Shown: positions 7,136 to 14,156 of the stretch, one piece after another | Position numbering within the stretch: the stretch's first letter is position 1 | Layout: each line of letters begins with the position of its first letter | DNA from: JAAYCO01 sp964632015 | GTDB lineage: Bacteria; Planctomycetota; Phycisphaerae; SM23-33 | Length of the DNA: 14,156 bases | Direction of reading: 5' to 3' | NCBI GenBank assembly: GCA_964632015.1 | Contig: CAZWAT010000058.1 | Span: 1 to 14,156, forward strand | Program-made: the position numbers and the translations under genes | Notes under the pieces: model-generated | The model's database searches: none | Seen by the model: the letters and a program-made list of their open reading frames with translations, nothing else | What the model was told of the DNA's origin: nothing

Positions 7136-7148
7136 ATCGGACACGAAC

Positions 7149-8033
7149 ATGACCCTACCTGAAAAGTCGAATAACCGTCGTATAAGCCGATCGTCGGGGG
7201 ACATTCCCGGCGTTGCGGACAAGCCTTTTCCTGTGCGGATGCAGATATTGGGCAACACCCTTGCCGACGCCGAGCGCAAGGTCGGCGAGTACTTTCTGTC
7301 GAATCCACGTGCAGCCTACCTGTCCATCACCGAGGTCGTCGAGGACAGCAAGCTTGGGTACGGAACAATAATAAGGTTCTGCCGCAAGATCGGTTGTGCG
7401 GGCTTTCAGGAATTCAAGGTGCTTCTCGCCCAGGAGCTTGCGGGGGCGAACGGGGAAACTCTATCTGAGGGTCTGGACGCCGTTTCGACCTATGCCCAGA
7501 AGATTCGTGACGAGATATCCAACACCGACAAGCTCATCGATCGCGACGCGCTTGTGCGGTCCGCCAAGGCGCTCGACTCAGCCCGAAAGATACTGGTGGC
7601 GGGAATCGCGGGTTCGGCGCCGCTGGCAGAGGGTTTCGACTATCGCCTCAGCCGGTTGGGCATGAATTCCCGGGCGGTCTGCGATGGATACACCATGGCG
7701 ATACGTGCCGCGTCTTTGGGCGAGGGCGACGTCCTGTTCGCGATAAGCTTTTCGGGCGCGACAAAGGATATTCTCACCTCGGCGGAGCTTGCGAAATCTG
7801 CGGGGGCGACGATTGTCTCGCTTACCAACTTTGTAAACGCCCCACTGGTAGAGCTTGCGGACATGAGCCTCTTCAGCGCGACGGATCGTGACCCGATGTC
7901 GTGCGAGATTTTCTCGAATATTTCCAGCAACTTCGTGCTGGATGTGCTGTTTTCAAAGCTTTTTGAGATCCATCCCCAGGCCCGCGGGGCAGTGGAGAAA
8001 ACGTTCAGGGCAATATCGGACAGGCGAATCTAG
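7149..8033 (+). CDS. MurR/RpiR-family transcriptional regulator (HTH plus SIS domain)
   Basis: A 294-residue DNA-binding regulator. Residues about 28-105 form the RpiR helix-turn-helix domain; the stretch GYGTIIRFCRKIG (70-82) followed by GFQEFK (85-90) is its hallmark. Residues about 130-270 form a SIS phosphosugar-binding domain, with the phosphate loop at ISFSGATKD (199-207). Members sense phosphorylated sugars or related metabolites. The first 25 residues are a polar extension. No strong ribosome site precedes the ATG. It heads a run of same-strand genes with short gaps (65 bases to the next), so it likely controls the operon and itself through the inverted repeat upstream. A phosphorylated pathway intermediate is the likely ligand, by family analogy. 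Confidence 0.9.
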   Translation: MTLPEKSNNRRISRSSGDIPGVADKPFPVRMQILGNTLADAERKVGEYFLSNPRAAYLSITEVVEDSKLGYGTIIRFCRKIGCAGFQEFKVLLAQELAGANGETLSEGLDAVSTYAQKIRDEISNTDKLIDRDALVRSAKALDSARKILVAGIAGSAPLAEGFDYRLSRLGMNSRAVCDGYTMAIRAASLGEGDVLFAISFSGATKDILTSAELAKSAGATIVSLTNFVNAPLVELADMSLFSATDRDPMSCEIFSNISSNFVLDVLFSKLFEIHPQARGAVEKTFRAISDRRI

Positions 8034-8098
8034 CCCCATCCCGCAACGCAGGCGAAGGGACACCATCGCCGTCAGTGTAACTTTTTTGGAGATTGTTG

Positions 8099-8995
8099 AT
8101 GAATCGAGACCCAATGCTGCAAAGAAAGACATCCATTTCCTACAAGACCGAGGAAAAAACCGTCATGCGCGGGTACGACCTGAGCGAACTCGCTGAGAAG
8201 GGTTATTCCTTCTGCGACGCGTTGTTCATTCTGTTTCAGAACAGAATACCAACCGAGCAGGAAGAGAAGATGCTCAAGTACGAGATGGGCGAGTTCCTTG
8301 AACATTCGATGTCCCCCTCCGCCGCTGCCGCCATTGGCACGATCTCGGGCAGGCCCAACCTGCCGTGCGCCATCGCCGCATCGATCATGACCTTTGGCGG
8401 GGTTCATGGCCCAGGGGCGGCCCACGGGTACATGATGAACAAGTACATCGAACGCGCCCGCAAGGAAGGAAAAACGCTCGACGAAATGGCGAAGATTCTC
8501 GTTGACGAATACCTCGACGCGGGAATGCCCGTCATGGGCATGGGGCAGCCACAACACAAGGACGGCGACCCGCGGGCAGAACCCACGCACGTCAAGCAGG
8601 AAGAACTCGGCATCGGCGGGGTGTACCTCGAATTTCAGCGAGCGGTGGAAAAACATTTTCACGCCAGGCGAGCGAAAGAGAAGAAGTCATACGTCGGCGT
8701 CAACGTGGTTGGAGCGGGCAACACAGCACTGTGCGACATAGGGTTCGCGCCCAACGCCGCATGGTGCATAGGAAGCGTCACCCGCGGATTCAGTTGCGCC
8801 GCACACGCGCTTTACAACATGAAGAAAGGTCGGGCATGGGCGGCCTCAAGAAACGAACCGATGGTGCAGATGCTTGACCTGAGCATGATCAAGTACGTCG
8901 GACCCGAAGACCGCGAAGTTCCCACCCAAGACCAGAGACAAGAATACGCCACCAAGCAGAAGGAACAAGGAGAGTACAAGCAATGGGTAATTTAG
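8099..8995 (+). CDS. Citrate synthase/citryl-CoA lyase-fold protein A (catalytic Asp missing)
   Basis: A 298-residue protein of the citrate synthase superfamily, closest in layout to short citryl-CoA lyase-type members. Landmarks: MRGYDLSEL (23-31), LEHSMSPS with His69, FGGVHGPGA with His103 (the acetyl-CoA enolising His in citrate synthase), KDGDPR (154-159), and CDIGF (212-216) followed by VTRGF and AAH (228-236). The catalytic Asp of the NVD motif, eleven residues before the Gly of DIG, is Val204 (NVVG). The keto-binding His of GxGH reads Gln150 (GMGQPQH). Ordinary citrate-forming chemistry is therefore doubtful. The ATG at 8099 is chosen because GGAGA ends six bases upstream; the two TTG codons before it are less likely. 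It overlaps the next gene by 13 bases, suggesting translational coupling and a heteromer. Confidence 0.82.
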   Translation: MNRDPMLQRKTSISYKTEEKTVMRGYDLSELAEKGYSFCDALFILFQNRIPTEQEEKMLKYEMGEFLEHSMSPSAAAAIGTISGRPNLPCAIAASIMTFGGVHGPGAAHGYMMNKYIERARKEGKTLDEMAKILVDEYLDAGMPVMGMGQPQHKDGDPRAEPTHVKQEELGIGGVYLEFQRAVEKHFHARRAKEKKSYVGVNVVGAGNTALCDIGFAPNAAWCIGSVTRGFSCAAHALYNMKKGRAWAASRNEPMVQMLDLSMIKYVGPEDREVPTQDQRQEYATKQKEQGEYKQWVI

Positions 8996-10080
8996 AAACC
9001 ACCTTTGACAATACCACCCCCCCCGATGCCTCCACACCCGCGAAGGCTTCGAGGGGAAAGACCAACATCGGAAACCTTGACCACCCCAAGATGCCATACG
9101 ACTACAGCGACAGGGAATACGGAACGGTGCCTCTTGACGACAAGCGCCCGCGGTTCCAGTGGGTGTCGGAAGTTGCATACAAGAACGTGCACAGAATCGT
9201 CACGCGCGGATACGACACCACCGAGCTTGTCGAGCAGGGTTACGGCGTGGTTGACATCCTCTTCATCGACTTCCAGGCAAGAATTCCGCTCATCGAAGAA
9301 GAGAAGATGCTCAACTACATCATGATACTGGCGCTTGAAGACGGGCTTTCAATGCCGGCAGCGATGTCGCGGATGGTCGCCCGAAGCAAGACCTTTCTCA
9401 CCCAGGCATGCGGGGCGGCGGTTCTGGCGTTCGGACACGCCTACGGGGCGTATTCCGCGTTCGGAAATATGCTCGAAAAGTACCTCAAGCTCGCCGACAA
9501 CGGGCTCAGCGTTCAGCAGTCAGCCGAGAAACTCGTCAAGGACAACCTCGGCGACGAGGCGATGGGCGTGTCGGAACTAATGCTCAAAGACCCCGCCGCA
9601 AAGCGGATCATCGCCCACGCGAAACAACTTGGCGTCGCCGGTGCGAACATAGAGATGATGGAGGCGGTAGTTGCCGCTGCCAAGACCGCCAGCCCCACAC
9701 CCGTCGATATCGACATGCTCGGTGCGATTGGCGCGACGATGCTTGACCTGGGTTTCACCCCCGAGGCCACATGGGCAATACTGGCGGTCACGCGATCGTT
9801 CGCTGCCGGGGCTCACTACATTGAAGAGGTCGAGCGAGAGTCAACAACCCGCCTGGGCGAGACGCTCACGCCAAAGCAGATGTACGACGGCCCGGAAGAC
9901 AGACCCGTCCCACCCGTCGAAGAACGCAATAAACACGCAAAACCCGCACAGACCTTCACTCCAGAGGAGTGGGCAAAGGCGTTCGAAGAGCGAAAGCAAA
10001 TCTTCGGTACAGGGTACAGGATCGTCGAGGAAATCGAAGACCCCAGCAAGAAAACCGGCGTCAAAACAACAGGAAGATAA
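8983..10080 (+). CDS. Citrate synthase-fold protein B (active-site residues lost)
   Basis: A 365-residue paralogue of protein A. The shared core runs from TRGYDTTEL (74-82) to YDGPEDRPVP (301-310), the latter matching YVGPEDREVP in protein A. At catalytic positions it has Asp120 for the first His, Tyr154 (GHAYGA) for the enolising His, no GxGH...DPR motif (ELMLKDPAAKR, 198-208), and Leu246 for the catalytic Asp. It is unlikely to be catalytic alone and more likely a structural or allosteric partner of protein A, or part of a shared new site. It adds about 55 N-terminal residues rich in Thr, Pro and Asp, and about 55 charged C-terminal residues, including a likely helix at 327-341. AAGGAGA lies about nine bases before the ATG, inside the preceding gene. 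Lyase, synthase or non-enzymatic CoA-binding roles remain possible. Confidence 0.78.
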   Translation: MGNLETTFDNTTPPDASTPAKASRGKTNIGNLDHPKMPYDYSDREYGTVPLDDKRPRFQWVSEVAYKNVHRIVTRGYDTTELVEQGYGVVDILFIDFQARIPLIEEEKMLNYIMILALEDGLSMPAAMSRMVARSKTFLTQACGAAVLAFGHAYGAYSAFGNMLEKYLKLADNGLSVQQSAEKLVKDNLGDEAMGVSELMLKDPAAKRIIAHAKQLGVAGANIEMMEAVVAAAKTASPTPVDIDMLGAIGATMLDLGFTPEATWAILAVTRSFAAGAHYIEEVERESTTRLGETLTPKQMYDGPEDRPVPPVEERNKHAKPAQTFTPEEWAKAFEERKQIFGTGYRIVEEIEDPSKKTGVKTTGR

Positions 10081-10091
10081 GAAGGTTGATT

Positions 10092-11480
10092 ATGTCCGAC
10101 AATATCCAACAGATGTACGAAAAGGCTCGAAAGGCATTTGCGGTAGTTGAATACTGGTCTCAGGAAAAGGTCGACGAAATGGTTTCCGCCGTCGGATGGG
10201 AGTGGCAGAAAGAGGAAAACGCCTCCACACTCGCGCGACTTGCGGTGGAGGAATCCAACATTGGCGTGTATGAAGACAAGGCTGCGAAGATTCGCAACAA
10301 GACGCGGGGGACGATGCGCGACCTGATCGGCGCCAAGACCTGTGGGCTCGTCAGCGAAGACCCAGAAAAGGGCCTGAAAACCTTCGCAAAACCCATGGGC
10401 GTAATCGCCAACGTCATTCCGTGCACCAACCCGGAATCCACAGTATGCTGCCTGGGCCTGAACATCCTCAAAACCCGAAACGCCATGATCGCCACCCCCC
10501 ACCCCAGAACGCAGGGAAGCACCTTCCAGACAGTACAACTAGGGCGAAAGGCGCTGCGGAAGATCGGCGCTCCCGAAGACCTGCTGCAATGCATCGAGCA
10601 CACCAGCAGAGAAAAAACGCGGGAACTGATGGCCAATTGCGACTTCGCCGTCGCCACCGGTGGAGCCGCCCTTGTCAAGGTCGTCTACGAAGCGGGCAAA
10701 CCCTGCCACACCGTCGGCGCGGGCAACGTGATTTCTATTGTCGATTCCTCCGTCGATCGAGCCGCCACCGCCGAGAAGATCATCAAGTCGAAAACCGCCA
10801 ACAACTCCGCGTCGTGCTCGTCAGAAAACGGCATGGCCGTGGAAGAATGCGTCTACGACGATATGATCGCGCAGATGGTGCGACTTGGCGGGTACATGTG
10901 CGACGACGACCAGCGTGAAAAACTTCGTTCATACATGTGGCCCGATGGTAGCACCCTCAACAGGGATATCGTCGCCAAACCCGCAACCTTCATCGCACAA
11001 CAGGCGGGCATAGAAGTGCCCGACTCGACAAGGTTCCTGATGGTTCGCGGAACAAAACCCGGGTCGGAAGATCGCTTCTCGGGCGAGAAGATTTCCCCCG
11101 TCCTCACCGTGTGGAAGTGGACCGACTTCGACGAGATAGTCGAACGCGTCAAGGCCATGCAGCGATTCTCGGGCGAGGGGCACTCGGTCTCGATTCACTC
11201 GATGGACGCCCAACGCCAGGTCGATCTCGCACTGCGGGCGAACGTCGGACGGGTTATCTGCAACATGCCCCACGCCGCCGCCAACAGCGGTAGCTGGTTC
11301 AACGGCCTGCCCACAACCGACACGCTCGGGTGCGGAACATGGGCGGGCAACATGACCAGCGAAAACGTCAACTGGCGACACTTTTTGAATTACACGATCC
11401 TATCGACACCGATTCCAGAGCACGTGCCCACCGACGAGGAACTTTTTGGAGATTACCTCGCCAAGTGGGGAAGGGACTGA
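10092..11480 (+). CDS. CoA-acylating aldehyde dehydrogenase, sulfoacetaldehyde dehydrogenase (SauS)-like
   Basis: A 462-residue NAD(P)-dependent aldehyde dehydrogenase of the acylating group, which interconverts an aldehyde and its acyl-CoA. PMGVIANVIPCTNP (101-114) and VATGGAALVK (187-196) match the cofactor-binding regions of this group, followed by GKPCHTVGAGN (202-212). The nucleophile is Cys242 in NNSASCSSENG, a form close to the SCSSEN motif of sulfoacetaldehyde dehydrogenase and unlike the ICASEQ form of acetaldehyde dehydrogenases such as AdhE. This hints at an anionic C2 or C3 aldehyde, but the substrate is not fixed. AAGG precedes the ATG by six bases. It starts 11 bases after protein B and ends 8 bases before the HAD gene, so it belongs to the operon. 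No shell-protein gene or encapsulation peptide is visible. Confidence 0.88.
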   Translation: MSDNIQQMYEKARKAFAVVEYWSQEKVDEMVSAVGWEWQKEENASTLARLAVEESNIGVYEDKAAKIRNKTRGTMRDLIGAKTCGLVSEDPEKGLKTFAKPMGVIANVIPCTNPESTVCCLGLNILKTRNAMIATPHPRTQGSTFQTVQLGRKALRKIGAPEDLLQCIEHTSREKTRELMANCDFAVATGGAALVKVVYEAGKPCHTVGAGNVISIVDSSVDRAATAEKIIKSKTANNSASCSSENGMAVEECVYDDMIAQMVRLGGYMCDDDQREKLRSYMWPDGSTLNRDIVAKPATFIAQQAGIEVPDSTRFLMVRGTKPGSEDRFSGEKISPVLTVWKWTDFDEIVERVKAMQRFSGEGHSVSIHSMDAQRQVDLALRANVGRVICNMPHAAANSGSWFNGLPTTDTLGCGTWAGNMTSENVNWRHFLNYTILSTPIPEHVPTDEELFGDYLAKWGRD

Positions 11481-11488
11481 CTCACAAG

Positions 11489-12217
11489 ATGCTCAAGGCG
11501 ATTCTGTTCGACTTCGGCCAGACGCTGGTGGATTCGTCCCAGGCCTTCCGGCAGGCGGAGAAGCAGGCGCAGGATAATATCCGCGCCTGCCTCGACGCGC
11601 CGGACGACGATGAGTTCATCCGGCGATATCGCCAGATCCGCAAGACATTTCACGAGGCTTCGAACCTCTCGCGCGTGGCGATATGGTCGGCAGTGTTCGA
11701 AAGCTTCGGCCAGTCATACGACGCCTGCATTCTCAGACGCTGGGAAGATGAATACTGGCAGACGGTGCAGGCGGGGACGATCCCGCTACCGGACGCGCCG
11801 GAGGTGCTCTGGGCTTTGCACCAGCGGTATCACCTCGGGCTGGTCTCGAACACTCAGGGCAACTGCAACTGCCCCCACCGCGTCGAAGCGTTCAGCGAAA
11901 TACACCGGCATTTCGACGCGATCGTCATTGCCGGCGAAGGATCGATTCCACCCAAGCCCGACCCCCTGCCGTTCGGCGAGTGCCTGCGGAAGCTCGGCGT
12001 TTCGAGCGGTGAGGCGGTGTTCATCGGCGACGACTGGCGGGTCGACATCATCGGGGCCAGGCGCGCGAGCATCAGGCCGGTGTGGATCAAACATAAGCTC
12101 ATCCAGCGAAACTGGCCAAGCGTCCCCCCGGGCGAGGTGGTTGTGACCGACCTTGTAAGCCTGCTGAAAATCGAGCACCTGCTCGAAGACACTACATTCC
12201 AAGGAACCAGACCATGA
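11489..12217 (+). CDS. HAD-like hydrolase
   Basis: A 242-residue haloacid dehalogenase superfamily protein with an alpha-helical cap (about 15-95). Motif I is FDFGQTLVD (7-15): nucleophile Asp8, but the +2 position, usually Asp in phosphatases, is Gly10. Motif II is LVSNT (118-122), motif III Lys156 in PPKPDP, and motif IV GDDWRVD (180-186). The missing second Asp is seen in some other HAD branches, including dehalogenases and phosphonatases, so the reaction may not be simple phosphate ester hydrolysis. FDFGNTL-type sequences also occur in many uncharacterised HAD proteins, so this alone is not decisive. Its stop codon overlaps the ATG of the alcohol dehydrogenase (ATGA), showing coupling. 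The ribosome site is weak, which fits translation by read-on from the gene before. Confidence 0.83.
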   Translation: MLKAILFDFGQTLVDSSQAFRQAEKQAQDNIRACLDAPDDDEFIRRYRQIRKTFHEASNLSRVAIWSAVFESFGQSYDACILRRWEDEYWQTVQAGTIPLPDAPEVLWALHQRYHLGLVSNTQGNCNCPHRVEAFSEIHRHFDAIVIAGEGSIPPKPDPLPFGECLRKLGVSSGEAVFIGDDWRVDIIGARRASIRPVWIKHKLIQRNWPSVPPGEVVVTDLVSLLKIEHLLEDTTFQGTRP

Positions 12218-13311
12218 AAAGCGACTCGTTGGCTGCGGTTTTCGTCGAAACTGGAAAAGAGCTCGAAATGCGCCGATTTGTCCTGCCCTCATCCCTGGCC
12301 CCCGGCGAGGTGATATGCAAGATCCTGATGAGCACAATATGCGGGTCTGATATACATACGATAATGGGTCGGCGTCGCGAGCCCGCGCCGCTCATCCTCG
12401 GCCACGAGATCATCGGCCAGATCGTCGCAATGGGCGATGGCGTCGAAACCGATGGCTTTGGCGAAAGACTCGCTATCGGCGACAGGATATCGTGGAGCAT
12501 CATGGCCAGTTGCGGGCGGTGCTACTTCTGCACGCATGACCTGCCCCAGAAGTGTGAGAGCCTCCGAAAATACGGCCACTCCTGCTGCGACGAGCCACCG
12601 CACCTCACAGGCGGGTACGCCCAGCACGTGTGCCTTCTTCCTGGAACAGCCATATTCAAGGTTCCCGCCGATCTTCCCGACGCCGTCGCCACGCCCGCTA
12701 ACTGCGCGTTGTCCACGGTCATAAACGGTGTCGAAACCATCGGCCTGGACGCGGACGAGACGGTGCTCATACAGGGCGCCGGGCTGTTGGGGCTTAACCT
12801 TGTCGCCCTGGCGAAAGAGGCGCGTGCTCGACACATCATCGTTACCGACATCTCGCAGGACCGGCTTGAGCTGGCGAAACAGTTCGGCGCGACCATGTGC
12901 CTGAATCTCGCACAGGTGGACGCTTCCCAAGTCGCCATGAAGATCCGCGACATCACCGACCAAAAAGGCGCCGATGTCGCCTTCGAGGTCTGTGGCTCAA
13001 GCAACGCTCCCGCACAGGCATGCGACGCGCTTCGAATCGGGGGGCGATACCTGGTCGCCGGATTGGTCATGCCCAACAGCGACCTTGGCATCGACGGAAA
13101 TACCATCACCCGAAAATGCCTCACCATCAAGGGCATTCACAACTACAAGCCCCGCCATCTGGGCCTGGCGTTGCGATTCCTCGATGATCACTGGCGCGAT
13201 TACCCCTACGCCGGCCTGGTCGGCGAAACGTTCGACCTCCAGAACATAAACGACGCCATAGCCCTCGCCCAGACAAACAAACACATTCGCATCGCAGTGT
13301 GCCCTACCTGA
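12214..13311 (+). CDS. Zinc-dependent alcohol dehydrogenase, HpnZ-like (phosphonate-associated type)
   Basis: A 365-residue medium-chain zinc alcohol dehydrogenase. Catalytic zinc ligands are Cys43 (ICGSD), His64-Glu65 (GHE) and probably Cys164 (PANC). The structural zinc site is Cys100, Cys103, Cys106 and Cys114. The Rossmann motif GAGLLG is at 188-193, and Asp212 at the end of the second strand favours NAD over NADP. The stretch ASCGRCYFCTHDLPQKC, together with AGTAIFKVP-like and DAVATPANCA segments, resembles the group described as phosphonate catabolism-associated alcohol dehydrogenases (HpnZ). It would supply, or remove, the aldehyde used by the acylating aldehyde dehydrogenase two genes upstream. 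It is the last gene of the operon by spacing. Other polyol or sugar-alcohol substrates are equally possible on sequence alone. Confidence 0.88.
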   Translation: MKSDSLAAVFVETGKELEMRRFVLPSSLAPGEVICKILMSTICGSDIHTIMGRRREPAPLILGHEIIGQIVAMGDGVETDGFGERLAIGDRISWSIMASCGRCYFCTHDLPQKCESLRKYGHSCCDEPPHLTGGYAQHVCLLPGTAIFKVPADLPDAVATPANCALSTVINGVETIGLDADETVLIQGAGLLGLNLVALAKEARARHIIVTDISQDRLELAKQFGATMCLNLAQVDASQVAMKIRDITDQKGADVAFEVCGSSNAPAQACDALRIGGRYLVAGLVMPNSDLGIDGNTITRKCLTIKGIHNYKPRHLGLALRFLDDHWRDYPYAGLVGETFDLQNINDAIALAQTNKHIRIAVCPT

Positions 13312-13355
13312 TCTACAAACCAGGCCGTGATCCTTCAGGTGCGATTTATCTCGCA

Positions 13356-13372
13356 TCCGCCCTGCTGGCGGA
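13356..13372. repeat. short hairpin downstream of the operon
   Basis: TCCGCC (13356-13361) and GGCGGA (13367-13372) form a 6-bp GC-rich stem with a 5-base loop, 45 bases after the alcohol dehydrogenase stop. There is no T-run, so it may be a 3' mRNA hairpin rather than an intrinsic terminator. Confidence 0.35.
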
Positions 13373-13528
13373 GGGTAGAATCGCCATCGAGAATCGTCCC
13401 GTACCGGCATGTTTGGTAGCGACCAATCGCCACGATCCTGGGTGCGCTGGACAGACTAGCCCGGCACGACCTTGGTGGAATTATCGTTTTCACACACATT
13501 ATCTTGATTTCGCACACCATAAAGTGGG

Positions 13529-13557
13529 TTGTTTTAATCGCCCAATTGGACTAACAT
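13529..13557 (+). promoter_or_regulatory. candidate promoter of the GntR-type regulator gene
   Basis: TTGTTT (13529-13534) and TAACAT (13552-13557) are 17 bases apart. The start site would fall within about six bases of the ATG, implying a nearly leaderless mRNA, which fits the absence of a ribosome binding site there. Confidence 0.35.
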
Positions 13558-13568
13558 CTTGTAGCATA

Positions 13569-14156
13569 ATGGTGGAAATTCGTCACAAACTGCGTTCCTT
13601 CATAGAAGACATCCGCTCAAGTGGCCTATATCGCCTGCCTTCCGAGCGAGAGCTGGCCAATCGTTTGGGTTGCTCTCGCATGACGGTTTCAAAGGCTCTG
13701 GCGCACATGGCGGGCGAAGGGCTCATCGAGCGACGCCAGGGCAGCGGTACGTACATCGTCGAGAACAGCAAAGACAACCGCCTGTTCAACATTGGCATTT
13801 GTCTGCGAGGCAGATATCACTCGAAAGAGCAACATTTTCTGCGACTCATAAGTGAGGTTTCCCGCCAGGCCCAGCCACTGAATCTGCACCTTCAGATCTT
13901 CGACAACCTTATCGACCTTTTCGCGCGCGACCGCGACAACAATACGCTCATGAAAAGCATCAGGGCAGGAATAGTCGACGCCCTGCTGTTCATAAGCAGA
14001 ATGCCCGTGCACATTGTCGGGGCAGCCAGGAATACGGGAATTCCCGTCGCATCAGTAAATGGTAATGCATTTGGATATATGGATATTCCGTCAGTCTGCT
14101 GCGATTATTACAGGGTGGGTTTTCTGGCGGCGCGCCACCTGATCGAAAACGGTCAT
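13569..14156 (+). CDS. GntR-family regulator with LacI/GalR-type sensor domain (3' end beyond window)
   Basis: The open frame runs from ATG 13569 to the window edge (196 codons, no stop). Residues about 1-67 form a GntR winged helix: LPSERELANRLGCSRMTVSKAL, then GLIERRQGSGTYIV, the standard recognition helix and wing. From about residue 75 (NIGICLRG) a periplasmic-binding-protein-like domain of LacI/GalR type begins; DALLFISRM and the YYRVGFLAARHLIENGH segment are typical of it. Such GntR-LacI hybrids (AraR-like) regulate sugar use genes. It is separated from the operon by 257 bases and has its own promoter candidate, so it may control genes beyond the window. No ribosome site precedes the ATG. 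Confidence 0.85.
   Translation, partial: MVEIRHKLRSFIEDIRSSGLYRLPSERELANRLGCSRMTVSKALAHMAGEGLIERRQGSGTYIVENSKDNRLFNIGICLRGRYHSKEQHFLRLISEVSRQAQPLNLHLQIFDNLIDLFARDRDNNTLMKSIRAGIVDALLFISRMPVHIVGAARNTGIPVASVNGNAFGYMDIPSVCCDYYRVGFLAARHLIENGH

Larger units (their letters stand above)
6734..7148. other. gene-free region between the divergent PEP-CTERM and RpiR genes
   Basis: This 415-base, AT-richer stretch has only short ORFs without ribosome sites or recognisable products. It contains a weak minus-strand promoter candidate, a plus-strand promoter candidate before the RpiR gene, and a pair of inverted 10-base sequences around the latter. Confidence 0.7.

Noticed and set aside
8053..8072. Short inverted repeat GGCGA/TCGCC between the RpiR and protein A genes as a terminator
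   Set aside because: Only five base pairs with a 10-base loop; the following T-run lies ten bases away and next to the ribosome site, so transcription probably continues.
9816..10538. A 240-residue minus-strand open frame across the protein B/aldehyde dehydrogenase junction
   Set aside because: It overlaps two genes with clear conserved motifs, and its own translation shows no recognisable domain.
8099..13311. A bacterial microcompartment operon, suggested by the acylating aldehyde dehydrogenase
   Set aside because: No shell-protein genes and no typical encapsulation peptide on the aldehyde dehydrogenase are present in the window.
1..14156. CRISPR array, insertion sequence or prophage
   Set aside because: No spaced direct repeats, transposase, integrase or phage genes were seen; neither tRNA is flanked by a duplicated attachment-like sequence that I could find.

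Overview
The window looks like a chromosomal segment of a Planctomycetota bacterium, most likely Phycisphaerae-like. This is an inference. It rests on two PEP-CTERM secreted proteins with short basic tails, tRNA genes that do not encode CCA, a moderately high GC content, and long single-strand gene blocks with RpiR and GntR/LacI-type sugar regulators. No gene fixes the taxon.

Left part (1-5314). A tRNA-Val(GAC) gene on the minus strand has a clear sigma70-type promoter. It is followed on the plus strand by a TIM-barrel sugar phosphate isomerase/epimerase with a strong terminator, a membrane-anchored family 2 glycosyltransferase, a minus-strand tRNA-Ala(GGC), a CPBP-type membrane protein whose protease motif is altered, and a 596-residue KamA-family radical SAM aminomutase. 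The aminomutase carries the Lys/Asn pair that distinguishes glutamate 2,3-aminomutase from lysine 2,3-aminomutase, so it may make beta-glutamate, a known osmolyte.

Middle (5315-7148). A bidirectional terminator separates the aminomutase from two minus-strand PEP-CTERM genes, probably co-transcribed, whose products share a Gly/Asp-rich linker in front of the sorting signal. A 415-base gene-free stretch follows. It holds promoter candidates for both directions and a perfect 10-base inverted repeat flanking the promoter of the next gene.

Right part (7149-14156). A compact plus-strand operon runs from an RpiR/SIS regulator through two overlapping citrate-synthase-fold proteins, a CoA-acylating aldehyde dehydrogenase of the sulfoacetaldehyde dehydrogenase type, a HAD-like hydrolase and a zinc alcohol dehydrogenase related to those linked with phosphonate catabolism. 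Gene overlaps and short gaps suggest one transcript. Both citrate-synthase-like proteins lack the catalytic Asp, and the second also lacks the active-site His residues, so they may form a heteromer with non-standard chemistry. An alcohol-aldehyde-acyl-CoA route joined to a C-C bond lyase or synthase step is a reasonable reading, but the substrate cannot be read from the sequence. This operon is the best candidate in the window for an undescribed system. The window ends inside a GntR-type regulator with a LacI-like sensor domain.
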